Notes: generated by a model from the sequence alone, not told the origin. A stretch of DNA of 64,000 nt from Anastrepha obliqua (GCF_027943255.1 NC_072896.1:61460501-61524500), one strand, 5' to 3'; positions 1 to 11,590 are shown, counted from the first letter of the stretch. A program made the numbers and translations.

Positions 1-72
1 TAGGACTGTCACTTCAGCAGCATTCCTCGTATATGCATGAGAAATGTTTATGCTGCTACAACAACAACAACC
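1..72 (+). repeat. 3' part of a short hairpin/CAA-tailed retroposon
   Basis: The window opens inside a repeat that matches the 3' half of the complete short retroposon at 60323..60457: a GACTGTCACTTCAGCAGCATT core, an imperfect hairpin around the ATATGCAT centre, TTTATGCTGCTACAAC, then CAA repeats. The head is off the window edge. No coding capacity is visible. Confidence 0.55.
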
Positions 73-335
73 GATTTTTGCAGAATATCGTGAAATTATT
101 CTTTGCGGAAGTTTTGTTTGCAGTAAATTGATTATGTACTTCCTTGGATATGTGGATGGGATGTCGCACCGTCTTATTGAATTACATATTCTCAATACCC
201 ATACAATACAGTAGATTAAAAGACGCTTTGCGTTGACGGTAAGTGTATTTCCAGCTGTAAGAACTAATCGACTCAAATTTTTCGACAAAATGTTTTTATT
301 TCGGTTTCAGTTGGGGGTTTATAACAATCGAATTA
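73..335. other. Intergenic or intronic DNA with no recognised feature
   Basis: I see no coding frame or repeat family here. It lies downstream of the last visible exon of the minus-strand gene that ends at 788, so it may be intron of that gene. Confidence 0.4.
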
Positions 336-580
336 CAGTGCACTCTCTCTTAAGCGGACGCCTAAGGGACTGAAAAATTTGTCCGCTTATGAGAAAAGTG
401 TAAAAAAGGTTAATATTAAGTTGTGGGATTGTAAAAGAAATCAATTTAAAAAAACTCTTAAGGTTTTGTGGTATGAACTGAAAAAAGTGTCCGCTTAAAG
501 GAGGTGTCCGTTACACGGATTTTATGAAATTTTAGATTCTACTTAACGTCTGTCAAAAGAGACGCTAACGCACTGTGATA
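336..580. mobile_element. Tigger/pogo-like MITE or deleted element
   Basis: A TA dinucleotide at 334-335 precedes CAGTGCACTCTCTCTTAAGC, which resembles the terminus of the Tigger element at 33211 (CAGTACAATTCCTCTTAACC). The motif GTCCGCTTA recurs inverted and direct within about 200 bp, as in subterminal repeats of this group. The right end is not clean; GCACTGT near 570 is a candidate. There is no transposase. The call rests on terminus similarity only. Confidence 0.3.
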
Positions 581-787
581 GCTCTCAAAACAAAATATTA
601 TTAAGAAAAAACTTGAGCTGAACAGACCTTGTAATAGAAGTCAATCAGTGCATCGATCCTGAGCTATGGAAATCTTAATTTTGCAACTTTTGCAGTTACG
701 TGGTATTTACAAATTGCTCATACGCGGTTTAGCAATGTATGTGTATATATATGTAGACTAAGGAGCAAGTCAAATGTAAATAAAAAC

Positions 788-3700
788 CTTGTTTTAGACT
801 TGGTCACTGCTTCAGCTTCTGTTTTCTGCGGATTATGTTTCAAAGTATTTAATTCAATACTGTCGGAAGAAATAAAGGGTTCATCGGTCACTAACGGATC
901 CAGTAACTCTTCAACATCATGCTCTTTTGGGACAGTACAACTGCTGGAAATTAAATATGTACATATTTTAATCCATGCTATTTTTTTTTAAGTTAAAAAG
1001 CGAAAATACTTATGAATAAATACTTATATACGCATGTTTTTATATAAATATATCTATACTATAAAGCTGAATGTCTGTACGTTGTCCGCGCATCACTACG
1101 AAACGACAACACCAAATGTCGTAAACATTTTTATACATTCATATTTTCACCCAATGAAGGTTATAGGCATGTTTTTATGATGGAACTCCCTTCCCACAGC
1201 CCCCAGGCCGCGCCACCACTCTCATTCGTCACTAATAATCGAATATTTGCTTAAATGTAATATAACAAATCTTAGTTTTTCCATAGTACACTCTAGACTT
1301 CATAATCCGGATAAGCTGTTCAACTATGACCCAACTGCAAAGTTCAAAAACGGTTTGAGATAGAAAATTAATAAAAATAATTTTGGTTGATATTTTTCTG
1401 ATTGGTTGTTTGGTTTTATTTTAGGAGGCACAGCAACGGCTGCCGGGTATTGTAATATTATGATTATTAATAAAAAAATTATGAAATTATTGTTTGTAAT
1501 TATCTATCTACATATATATATAAAAATGAATTGCTGTTCGTTAGTCTCGCTAAAACTCGAGAACGGCTGAACGGATTTATCTTATCTTGGTCTTGAATTA
1601 TTCGTGGAGGTCTAGGGAAGGTTTAAAAGGTGAGAAAAATTCGAATAAAGATATAGGTCAAAACGTGGACCCGGGTAACCTTCGGACGTGTATGTACAAT
1701 ATGAATATCAAATGGAAGCTGTTGGTGAATGCTTTAATACGGGGTAATTTTCATACCTATTGATGGCTAGGGTCTCGAAATATATGCCAAAACGTGGACC
1801 CGCCGTGTCTCTGAACCGAATTAAACCAAACTTACACACATTGTTAAGTAGGTATTGAAGATGATTTCCGTATAGTTTGAATACCTATTGGTAGATAGGG
1901 TCTCGAGATATAGGTCAAAACGTGGACCCGGGTAACGTTCGGACGTGTATGTACAATATGAATATCAAATGGAAGCTGTTGGTGAATGCTTTAGTTCAGA
2001 GTATTTTTCATGCCGCTACGTGACTAGGGTCTCGAGGTAGAGACCAAAACGTGGACCCTAGAATGTGTTTGTACAATATGGATATCAAATTGAAGCTGTT
2101 GGTGAATGCTTTAGTACAGAGTATTTTTCATGCCGCTCCGTGACTGGGGTATCGAGATATAGGTCAAAACGTGGACCCGGGTAACCTTTGGTTGTGTATG
2201 TACAATATGGGTATCAAATGGAAGCTGTTGGTGAATGCTTTAGTTCAGAGTATTTCCATCCGCTCCGTGGCTAGGGTCTCGAGATAGAAACCAAAACGTG
2301 GACCCTAGAATGTGTTTGTACAATATGGATATCAAATAAAAGCTGTGGATAAGTGCTTTAATACGGGTTAATTTTCATACCTACTGATGACTAGGGTCTC
2401 GAAATATATGTCAAAACGTGGACCCGCCGTGTCTTTGCACCGAATTACAACCACGGGTACAGCGTTCTTTTGATCCAGCCATAATGTCGCTTACTTTTTT
2501 AACGCTTGGGGCGGAACTGAACTGTCAAATTGATAGTGTGAGTTACAATGTGTCAATATTTCTTTCTGATTTGGATGCCATAAGGAAAAAACGTAAGTGC
2601 AATATGTAAAAATTGTTTGTGAATTTTTTTGGAGTGGATTTTGGAACAGTGAATAACTTCTTACGAAATTTGAGAATTTCATGTGAAATCCGAATGAAAT
2701 TATGTGTGAATGAAATTTTTTTCGTTTTTTTTTTTTGAAAAATATAAATGGATAATGGTTAAAAAAGCTCCAATGCTTAATAAAACATATAAATTGAAAC
2801 GAAAAATTCATGGATGATCAGGAAAAAAGACGATTGTTTCTTAGTTATTCATATGCGTTGATTTGAAATTTAAAAACAATCTTCTTTTTTCCTGATTTTC
2901 AATTTATATTTTATATTTACTCAAAAACAAATAGAAAAACAAAAAATATTGTTTATGCCAAAGCGCTTGAATAAAGATTAAAGAAATAAATAATATGAAA
3001 ACCATATCGTTTCTGTTCTAAACCATATCTATTCTATTTTAGTGTGCCCAGCGAAGTGGGCCGGGCTTGCTTGTTTTATATAAATATCCTAAATCCCTCA
3101 AAACTACTCCTACGCGAGCGGGGCCGCGGGTTAAAGCTAATATATTTATAAATATATGTTTCGTGTTCCGTGTATAAAAATCATCCTCGGTTCAGTCGAG
3201 ATTTTTAGAAAACAATAACTCATTAAAAATGTATTAAGGGGTTAGGGGTAGTCTGTATTTTCAAAAAATTGCATTTTTTGTTGCATTTTCTAAAGTATAA
3301 TAACTTAAAAATATTGTGTGAAAATTTATGTGAATCCGACAAATACGTTTCGAGTTATTCAACAATTAACAAAGGGCGCTCGAGAGCCTCGGAGCGTTCG
3401 AGAGCAAGTAGGCTAGCTTTAAATTCGTTTTTCTCAAAATTATGTTTTTTTTCTATTAATGATCACTGTAACCGCTTGTTAGATTTCAATAAAATTTATA
3501 CTGTTTTTGAAAAACATAAAAAACTCGTGCCTTTTTTTCAACAATTTCGATTTTATTTAAACAATTAATTGTCGATTTTTTCCTCGAAAATCTGAAAAAC
3601 ATTTTCTGAGGCCGCCATATTTTTAATTTTGAAAAACAAAAATGCTTCGATTAGGCACAAGATTATCTATTAATAAAACTAATTTCTCTGGTTCGATTGA

Positions 3701-6700
3701 TTTTAGATAAATCTCCGAGGACTTGTGATGATCACCGCAAGGGACTTCTGGAGAAACTCGCTCCACACAAGCACTATAACTTAAACAATTATTAATTTAA
3801 TAATAATAATTTTAACGATTTGAAACTTTTTTATATATCTACTTATACATATTAAGGGCTGGCGAAATCCTCCACTGAACCCTCCCCGAGGGTGCCGGCT
3901 GGTAATAAGTACCACAGTTTTAAATCTCGGTAGGCGTATCGACCCCCACGACCCAATTATTATTTAGATGAGATAAAAAGCATGCCCACTATTTATTTGT
4001 TAAATTCCGTCCGTTTGTATGATTTGCTTTCGGTTTATTATTTGCTCGCTCCAAACCGACAATAACCATAGATATGCACACAAATAAATTCAAGTAAAAA
4101 GCTGATTTACCTGAATGAATCGATTGGTATTTCGCAGGAATCTTGACATTCATTTCCCACACTTTCGATTATGTCGCGATAGTTGTTGAAACTCTTGATG
4201 ATATTTTTGATGTCTTCTGTATTACTTATGACACGCTTTGTATACTCTTCCTTTCCAAAAAAGATCAATGGTTTGTCATCATAAATTCCTGATTCCAGAA
4301 TTGTATGGCCCATGTCATCTATGGCGATTTGTTTGTAAATCGCTGGTTCTGCCTTTATTTTAGGGGTAACGTTTTCCATTACGTTTGAGACTGAAGTTTT
4401 ATTTTTTAATTGCTTTCCTTCCCTGGCGCGCTTTTCAATTATTTGAGCCTGCGTTTTCGCTATAAATGCTTGCAATTTTTTCGCTCTAAGTCTTTTTACG
4501 CGTGATTTTCGCTCGTTGGCTGACATGTCGGTAACTATAGGTAAAGAATAAATAAATCTATGTATATAGAATAGATATTATCGAAAATATTTTCAAAATG
4601 TTTAGTATATTAAAAATGTGAAGTTAAACTTATACTGCGTTTACTAGTATACATTCTATCAAAAAAGTAGCGGAAATTGTTCAATAAAACGGAAAATAAT
4701 TGTTTAATCATCAAAATTTATTGTGTCGCCTTCAAAATAGCCTCCATTCGAAGCAATACACATATAACAACGATTAGTCCAGTCAACAAAGCATCTTTTA
4801 AACGCGTTTGAAGAGATCTTCTTCAGCTACTTCGGCGAATTCTCCTTAATGGCCTTCATCGACTCAAAGCGGTGTCCGCGGAGTGACAATTTAAGTTTTG
4901 GGAAAAGGAAAAAGTCACAGAGGGCTAAATCCGGTGAATACGGTGGTTGTTCTGTTCGATGATATTTGTCCAGTTTTTGGTCACAAAAGTGTTCACAATA
5001 TACGCTTTGTGAGACGGTGCGTTATGATGGTGCAAGAACCATCTTTCCAGAAATTGGGCCATTTCCTCTCTCAAACGTCGCTTAACTTCCAAATAATATC
5101 CTTTATTTACCGTAGAACCATTTGGAACGAATTCCCAGGGCACAACACCAAGATAATCAAAGAAAACGAGTAGCATGACTTTCACTTTTGACCGACTTTG
5201 ACGTGGATTTTTGGGTTTCCGTTCATGTGGACAGCACCATTCAACCGCCTGTTGACTGGCTTGCATGTCAAACTCATATACTCACGTCTCATCACCTGTT
5301 ATGATGCGTTGGATAAACGTTGGGTCCGAATTCACTTGCTCAAGCATGTCTTTAGCCACCTTCTTCCGATGAATTTCTTGAAAGAAATTCAACTCTCTTG
5401 GAACGAGTCGAGCAGCCACGCGTCTCATGCCCAATTGACGGTGTAAAATGTTGCGAATTGATTCATAAGACACCCTAAGGTCACGAGCTATCTCCCTCAA
5501 ACTTAAATTATGGTTTTCCAGCACCATTTTCTTGATTTTGTCGAGGTTTTCATCCATTGAAGACGTTGATGGGCGACCAGATCGGGCAAATTTTATACGA
5601 CTTCTCGACCCTCAGCAAAATCCTTATACCATTCGTAGACCCGTGTTTTTGATAAGGCACACTCGCCATAGACTTTGTGCAACATTTTCAACGATTCGGC
5701 ACATTAAAACTCGTTCAAAACACAAAACTTAAGGCAAATTCTTTGTTCGATATTTTTATCCATAGTGAAAATCGCAATTGACAGATCACGCTCAAACTCT
5801 GCGACACTATAGAGCTATAGAACAATTCCCGATATTTTTTTGACAGAATGTATGTATGTATGTGCATTTATGAATTTATTTATTTTTATTTTTTAAAAGC
5901 TTAAATAACAATAGAATTGCCAAATAAACAAAAAAAAAAAAAATTTTTTTTTTTATGAATTTAATTTCAGAAAATTCAGATACAAAATCTTAGCACACTA
6001 ATGGAAGAAATTAAGGTATCAAAATAAATTTCAAAATTTTTTACTGTATCTCAAATAGTCGTACGTGAGTTTATATTTGAATCTTTCAATCAAGTCGCGT
6101 TCAAATTTTTTATGTTTTTTTTTTTTGTGTCCATTTTTTCGAGACCAAACCATTATATGGGCCGGACAACTTATTTATCTCTCTTTAGTTTGTTTTTTGT
6201 TGACCTGTTGTTGTTGTTGTTGTTAACAGCATAGGTAGCCCTGTCAGTGTAGGCATATCATCGTTCGTCTTCGTCTAGCTCATCTAGGGGTAGGCCCAGG
6301 GAGAGGGGGGTTAGATGAGTCGGTTTAAGGGGGCATGTGAAGAGGTGGTTAATGTCGTGCGGGGTACCTTCACATGCCGGACATGTGTTTGGTATGTCGG
6401 GGTCGACCTCTTCATCTGCAATAGGTGGTGGTTGGACTCCGATTACAGCATTCACAGGACAGGAGTTCATGAAGGTGGTAACCAGTGGCGGATCCACGGG
6501 GGGGGTTTTCGGGTCCGGTACATTTCATTTTTGTCCTATTTCTAAAACGGCTACGAGTGTCTCTTGAAGTTTTTTTTGTGCTGAAAACGAATTTGATCTT
6601 GAAAATGCTCCAGCACGTCAGGACTTTTGGCAATTTGGGGTTAAATAGTCAAGAAATGCCGATTTTGGACATCTTTATGAATTTTTTTTGAGTAAGGTAA

Positions 6701-9700
6701 ATTTTTTTTTTTATTTTCCACAACGGAATCGCAAAGTAATACTCTGTAGCTTTAAAATCCATTTTTTAAAAGACTTCTAGGATGAATGAAAAAAAGTTGT
6801 ACTATTTTGAATTTAAGACTTTTAGACATGCAAATTCATTTTCTTAACGCCCTCTTTAATGGCGCAACAGATGCTTAAAAAACTATGTATGTTCGACATT
6901 GGTGTCGCTGATTACGAATCTGATGTTAGTTTTTTAAAATTACTTACAGTGGGTGCTCAAATTATTAGAATCATACTGTAGAGGAACAAATTGCCGAGTT
7001 TAATGACGTGTAGTTTTCAAAAATGTTAGGAAATGCTACTTTTTTGTATAATGTGAAACATTGTAGCAATCATTGCTTTGTCGAAATTACCGTTCGATAT
7101 ATTTGGCTTTTTGTGAGCAGCTTTTTGGAAGAGCAAAAAATTCAGGTTCTTAATTGGCCAGGAAATTCACCAGACCTCAATCCAATTGAGAACCTTTAAG
7201 AGTCAACAAAGACAGAAATATCGAAAGATAATATTACAAATAAAGAACAACTGAGCGAAAGACTGCAAAATATTTGGAAAAATGACGACCAAATAAAAAC
7301 AAACTGCTTAAAATGCGTCGAAAGCATACCCAAAAGGATTCCGGTTTTAATTGCTGCACGAGGTGCTCACGCAAAATATTGATTTTTTGATTTTTTTTTT
7401 TTTGATATTTTTTTAATAAAAGACTGGTTTGAATATTGTTTTTGTCGTATTATAGAAATTTAATAAACAACATATTAAAAATAGACTATTCTTTGATTAT
7501 TATCAGTTAAATGGCTGAAACTTGAATTTTTCATAGTGATTCTATTAATTTGAGCACCAACTGTACACTGACTGTTCTTGGATACAAATTTTTAACTTTA
7601 CCTGTTTTTTCCTTCTTTTTTATTTTTGGTTCTGATTCTGGATCAAGGCGCTCGAAATAAGAAAATAATGTTCTCTTCATGTTAGGAGGCGTATTAACAA
7701 TCACATTAACTACTTGTCAACAAATGCTCGACACAATGTATTCTGCTCGTTGAAAGAAACAAAAGAATAGAAGCATGTTCATGTATGTTTAAAGATAGCC
7801 TAGTTATTCACCAAAAAAAACTTAGGGAAAAATCACTCGGCGCCGTCATCGCGATTTCGTTGGCGCGCTATTTAAAATTTCGAGTTAACAGTACACAGGG
7901 TGTCGCCGTTACGATAAGGAAAAGCTGCAACGGCTCTTTCATGGTAACTTTCTTGCCGTTATATAGCAACACATGTTGTTAGAGAAAAGCGCAATTAAAT
8001 ATATAATATTATATATAAACACGACCGTTTCGTTTGAAGAACTTTATTGGAGTGAATTGAGTCACAGTAAGCATTAATACAAGAAGAAGAAGTAAAGAAG
8101 TTACAAACAGGGTTGATATTTTTTTCGTAATTAAACTATACATGGTTGAATTGCATGTTGGCTCCAACACATGTTATAATATATTGTATCTTAAATAGGC
8201 GTAATTATTTATGAAGGTGTCCCACGATGTATAAAAACTGCCAATTATTCTTGTAATTTTGAATCAAAGTCCTTTACTATTTTTAGAATTTTTTTTACAA
8301 GATATCTAGAGCTATTAGTTTTTTTATCGGCTAGTCACGACATGCAGCGCGAATAATGCCATATTTTATTCACGAAATTGATTTTTAATAAAAACACCCT
8401 TCTAAAATACCCCGGACCCCCCCTTTATGAAATCCTGGATCCGCCACTGGTGGTAACGGTCTCCTGGTGAATGTCGTTTATTGACTGCCTAAATACTGTC
8501 CGGTCCAGTAGGTTACGGTCAGTCTTGTCCTGGATTTCGCCAGCGTAGTCAAGGAGGTGTCTCCTGACGTGCCTGGGAGGCGGCTCGGGTTCAAGCAGGT
8601 GTCTGCAGGGATGAGACCTACGGTAGCATCCGAGCAGGAACTGCTTGCTGAGCAATTTGTTGTGCTCCACAACTGTGACATCAGGAGGCACCCGGTCGCT
8701 GTCCGAATGGCGATATTTTGACAGGTCTGTAGCTTTGTCCACTGCGAATCACTAGTTCCAGGCGACCAGACAGGCGCAGCATAGTTAAGAACCGGCCGGC
8801 CAATTGCCTTAAATGTCGAAAGCAACAGTTCTTTGTCTTTGCCCCAAGTGCTGCTGGCCAGCGATTTGAGGACCTAGTTGCGATTTTGGACTTTTGTGGC
8901 AATTGCGGTTGTATGCGCAGAGAAGGAGAGTGAGCTGTCAAAGGTTACACCCAAAATTTTGGGGTTATTTACCGTCGGAATTGGTGTATCATCGACTTTA
9001 ACCTTAAGAGACAGCTTGACCTCCTTTGTCCAGGTGGTAAAGAGGGTCGCCGTGGACCTGGTGGGGGAAAGTTGGAGATTCCTCGCAGTGAAAAAGCGAG
9101 AAAGGTCGGTGAGGTAGTTATTCACTTTGGAACACAGACCATCGATGTCATTGCCCGACGCCATGATCATAAAGTCGTCAGCGTATGAGATCAGGGAAAC
9201 TCCCGCTGGTGGTTGGGGGAGCTTCGAGATGTAGAAATTGAACAGCAAGGGAGAAAGGACACCACCCTGCGGTACACCTTGCTTAATCTTTCTCTGCTTT
9301 GACGTTTGATCTCGAAATATCACTGACGAGTGCCGACCGCTCAGATAGTTCGCGGACCACCTCTTCAACCCTGGCGGGAGTGTCGACTGATAAATGTCAT
9401 CTAGTAGCGTGGAATGGCTGACTGTATCGAAAGCCTTTTTCAAGTCCAACGCTACTAGGAAAGTCCTCTCGCAGGGGCGGTTTTGGTTAAGCCCGCGATT
9501 TATCTGGGCGTTTATGGCGGTGAGTGCAGTGGTGGTGCTGTGCACTCGACGGAAACCGTGCTGATGTGGGGCTGGGGCCAGGTGTTTCGTGTAGAGTGGG
9601 AGTAGGAGGGCTTCAAGTGTTGACCTCGATATAGCCGCTTCTTGCTGAAATATCGGACTTAGAATCGAAAAGCATGGTTTTGATTTTTGATCACCGAAAT

Positions 9701-10827
9701 GATCACACAGAAAATGTAGGAGCGGAATTAACCCTCCATCGGACACCTTTTTTAAAACCTTTTATAGGGCACCCGGGTCTGGCCTTTTTTCGTCCTGTTC
9801 GAGGATCCTTTTTAAAAGGTTATATCCATCAATTGATAGAAAATTAAATTTTAGGAGGCTACCTGGAAGCTCATGTTTTTAGCTATAATAGAAATACATA
9901 TGTTAAATTCACTTCCAAAGTCGAAAAAGCCATGCTGGCCAGACCCAGTTGCCCAACGGAGGATTAAAAACTTGAACTCATCCATTCAACCATTATCTTT
10001 ATTTACAATGCAGTTTAAGTCTAACCTAAGATTTTGCCCAAATTCTTTTTGAACAAAATTTAACTTCAACTTAAGTTGTAAACACGCCGATTTAATTTGT
10101 TTTTATCTTGGCAAGCAGCGTATTATTAGCTCTAAATCAAATTTAGAGGAACGAAATAAAAAAATAAATCAATAAATTATGTTTAACAAAATAATGAATA
10201 TGAGTGTAACATAATCAGTTCGGTGCACTCGTTTAGCGCAACTTGTGAAGATATATTTGAAGTTCACATATTGTATTAACTCACCTTCCAGAAGTTCAAC
10301 ATATTTAGAATACCTCGGCTTTACTATGCGTTTCTTTTTTTTCCTTAGTGTTTCACCTATTGAAGATTGCGAACGGAAGCCTGGACCGTCAATAAGCATT
10401 TGCCGCTTTATCAAATCGAAGCCTAAAAAAATATTTTAAATAAAAATAGGTAACCAAGATATCTAAACAATATCTTAAACATTGGAGCATTTTTAATGTT
10501 AAATGTTCATAATCGTTGTTGACTACATTTGTATGTAATAATTTTTAAATTTGTACAACGCACTCGGATATTATAAGCAAAACTTATGTTGCCATAATGG
10601 AGGTAAAGTCGCATCTATACCACGTTGTCAATAGCAGGAACGACATTTGCATATATAAATTCGTCTGGCTATATCTTACCGCATATGTAATTTTCTGCAA
10701 ATTTTTGAAGATGAGAATAATTTCGGCTTAATTCAAATCTTTGTATAGAACAGTTGTTTGGACATTTGCTGAGCAGCAAACGTACATTTTGAACGCTAGT
10801 CCACTTTGCTGACCAAATGCGATGCAT
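788..10827 (-). CDS. N-terminal exons of a putative mitochondrial protein, possibly mitochondrial RNA polymerase (partial, runs off the left edge)
   Basis: Four exons join in phase: 10827..10680 (ATG, 49 codons plus 1 nt; donor G|GTAAGATAT), 10422..10285 (acceptor TTTTTTAG; donor AAG|GTGAGT), 4534..4111 (acceptor CCTATAG; donor CAG|GTAAAT) and 943..788 (acceptor TTTCCAG; weak donor AAG|GTTTTT). All three junctions keep the frame, giving about 288 residues in the window. An in-frame TAA lies four codons before the ATG. The N-terminus (MHRIWSAKW..., about 40 residues) is rich in Arg, Lys and Ser with almost no acidic residues, like a mitochondrial leader. A basic stretch KKKKRIVKPRYSKY is followed by VELLEV and then a long Arg/Lys/Gln-rich helix. 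From memory, the N-terminal extension of animal POLRMT has a VELLEV motif followed by similar charged helices; that is the only basis for the name. The polymerase domain would lie beyond the left edge. The 5.75-kb intron 2 and 3.2-kb intron 3 are filled with transposons. Confidence 0.6.
1503..3074 (+). mobile_element. Inner Helitron-like element, copy 1
   Basis: It starts near TCTATCTACATATATATA and ends at GGGCCGGGCTTGCTTG before T. Its last 600 bp are nearly identical to 25040..25656, including a small ORF (2484..2609) and a hairpin (about 20-bp arms AGGAAAAAAGACGATTGTTT and its complement, 2819..2895). The body carries seven minisatellite units. The 5' 150 bp differ from the copy at 23872, so the two are mosaic relatives. 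Non-autonomous. Confidence 0.55.
1640..2440 (+). repeat. 120/129-bp minisatellite, seven units
   Basis: The anchor CAAAACGTGGACC recurs at about 1659, 1788, 1916, 2045, 2165, 2292 and 2412, giving steps of 120-129 bp. Units include GTCTCGAGATATAGG, TGTACAATATG and AAGCTGTTGGTGAATGCTTTA. At least two unit types exist: one with GGGTAACCTTCGG, the other with CCGCCGTGTCT. The array is internal to the Helitron-like element. Confidence 0.85.
3141..4110. other. Intron sequence with an unassigned repeat-like stretch
   Basis: This lies in intron 3 of the minus-strand gene (4110..944). At 3230-3560 there is an AT-rich block with TAAGGGGTTAGGGGTAGTC and an Arg/Ser-rich spurious frame; it looks like a degenerate transposon end but no family is recognised. 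A GC-richer block at 3855-3960 (CCTCCCCGAGGGTGCCGGCT) also looks repeat-derived. Confidence 0.35.
4652..5850 (-). mobile_element. mariner element, near full length
   Basis: Inverted ends CATTCTATCAAAAAAGTAGC (left) and, reading inward from the right, CATTCTGTCAAAAAAATATC are each bounded by TA. The length of 1199 bp is typical for mariner. It sits in intron 2 of the minus-strand gene. The transposase inside is broken, so this is a dead copy. Confidence 0.88.
4718..5763 (-). pseudogene. mariner transposase, frameshifted
   Basis: It starts MDKNIEQRICLKFC and retains a helix-turn-helix region (LREIARDLRVSYESIRNIL), the ITGDET first catalytic Asp block and the FLHHHNAPSH second block. The third Asp region is degraded by stops and frameshifts near 4925. 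At about 348 codons the span equals a normal mariner transposase (about 345 aa). The intact pieces are 5557..5282 and 5266..4925 in different frames. It would have cut and pasted its own element in the nucleus; now inactive. Confidence 0.88.
5853..6206. other. AT-rich intron spacer
   Basis: Poly-A/T-rich DNA between the mariner and the Jockey-like element, inside intron 2 of the minus-strand gene. No coding or structural feature seen. Confidence 0.5.
6483..8449. mobile_element. Non-autonomous hAT element inside the Jockey copy
   Basis: The ends CAGTGGCGGATCCA and TGGATCCGCCACTG are perfect 14-bp inverted repeats of hAT type. The 8-bp target duplication GTGGTAAC is perfect (6475..6482 and 8450..8457). 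The 1967 bp carry no transposase frame; a Tc1 copy (6947..7563) sits within. Removing it restores the Jockey reading frame context. Confidence 0.92.
6947..7563 (+). mobile_element. Deleted Tc1-like element inside the hAT element
   Basis: Ends CAGTGGGTGCTCAAATTATT and its near-complement at 7563 are flanked by TA. About 7120..7381 encodes a Tc1 transposase C-terminus: LNWPGNSPDLNPIENL with a stop after the last Leu, then a run ending KRIPVLIAARGAHAKY. The upstream two thirds are missing. This is the innermost layer of a three-deep nest. Confidence 0.87.
9732..9963. mobile_element. TTAA-flanked MITE (piggyBac-like)
   Basis: TTAA at 9728..9731 and 9964..9967 flank ends CCCTCCATCGGACA and, inverted, TCCTCCGTTGGGCA. 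Inside, GGGTCTGGCC and GGCCAGACCC form a second inverted pair. At 232 bp it has no ORF. The TTAA duplication suggests mobilisation by a piggyBac- or Kolobok-type transposase; which one is inference. Confidence 0.55.
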
Positions 10828-11590
10828 TTTAAATCGGATTTACCAATATATGAAATACTAATTTTTGATTCCCGGTATTAATTTAATAAATAAATTTCCT
10901 GTATTTTTCTTGCATAATTAAAAAAAAACACTAAGTGCGTAAACTTAATACAGCTGTAATCACATGGAATAATAACACACTGAAGCTAGCTGCAATTCAG
11001 CATCAAATGTTTACGCTAAGATCAATGTTACCGACTTATTTTTTTTCAACCAAGAATCCTTCGGCAGTGTTCATACAGGAAAACTTTTCTTGCTCTGAAT
11101 TACCAACTTCATTCAATGAGCCGTCACGATTGGTAATTTCATTAAAATTTACCATTGAAAATCATCAAAAATTTAGTGACGAGACGTTAAGTTAACAAAA
11201 TGATTGCTAATTTTTCTGCTGGCATCCACTACTACTAAACAAGCTTTAAAAGTAAAGGCCATGTCAGATGAAACTTTTATTTCGCGTCGGATTTGCATGA
11301 CGGATTTGCTTTGGCAACTAATATTCTAGACAGACGGTGGCGTTAATAGGGATTAACGACTTCATTTGGGATCATCTCAGGAATTAAGTTGACAACTATA
11401 CTTAACTAACAATTTAGAAGAATTCACGATGGCAAATCTGCCGAAAAACGACATTTAATGCGCCTTTTCTTTTTGCCAAGAGTTAGCAAATGGCGAATAG
11501 AGCAACTGATAGAAATGAACATATGCTGCTAACGCAGGGAGGGAGCTGCCTTAAACTACATGTGTTGGTAAGGCAGTGCGTCTAATGAGA

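Larger units (their letters stand above)
1053..3140 (+). mobile_element. Outer Helitron-like element
   Basis: The 5' end reads TCTATACTATAAAGCTGAAT after an A. The 3' end is a GC-rich hairpin-like segment (GCGAGCGGGGCCGCGGG) followed by TTAAAGCTAA and then T, fitting the Helitron TC...CTRR|T rule with an A|T insertion site. Its own sequence is about 1053..1500 plus 3076..3140; the middle is a second Helitron-like element. No Rep/helicase ORF is present, so it is non-autonomous. Confidence 0.5.
6207..9690 (-). mobile_element. Jockey-like non-LTR retrotransposon, 5'-truncated and interrupted
   Basis: Reverse transcriptase of the Jockey group on the minus strand: HQHGFR, TFLVALDLKKAFDTVSHSTL, GVPQGGVLSPLLFNFYIS and the catalytic SYADD, all in 9690..8874. 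After a TAG replacing a sense codon near 8876 the same frame continues (LLSTFKAIGRPVLNYAAPVW), then a frameshift (DVTVVEHNKLLSKQFLLG, about 8690-8460). The protein is cut by a hAT insertion (6483..8449) and resumes at 6482 with FMNSCPVNAVIG, a zinc-knuckle-like CPACEGTPHDINHLFTCP and a stop at 6258. Part of the segment before CPACE is deleted. The 3' tail is (CAA)n, seen as TTGTTG repeats at 6207..6233. Dead copy in intron 2 of the minus-strand gene. Confidence 0.9.

Noticed and set aside
1640..2440. Regularly spaced repeats suggesting a CRISPR-like array
   Set aside because: The whole 120/129-bp unit is repeated without unique spacers and lies inside a Helitron-like element in an insect genome; it is a minisatellite.
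3269..3568. 99-codon frame with an Arg/Ser-rich patch
   Set aside because: Composition-driven frame in repeat-like intron DNA; no homologue recognised and no splice or promoter support.
8681..8941. Minus-strand frame overlapping the Jockey RT
   Set aside because: It is in a different frame from the homologous RT segments on both sides; the true frame is interrupted by a stop and later shifts.
10935..11195. 86-codon plus-strand frame upstream of the mitochondrial-type gene
   Set aside because: Opens in AT-rich DNA with no recognised motif or clear splice sites; could not be supported as a gene.
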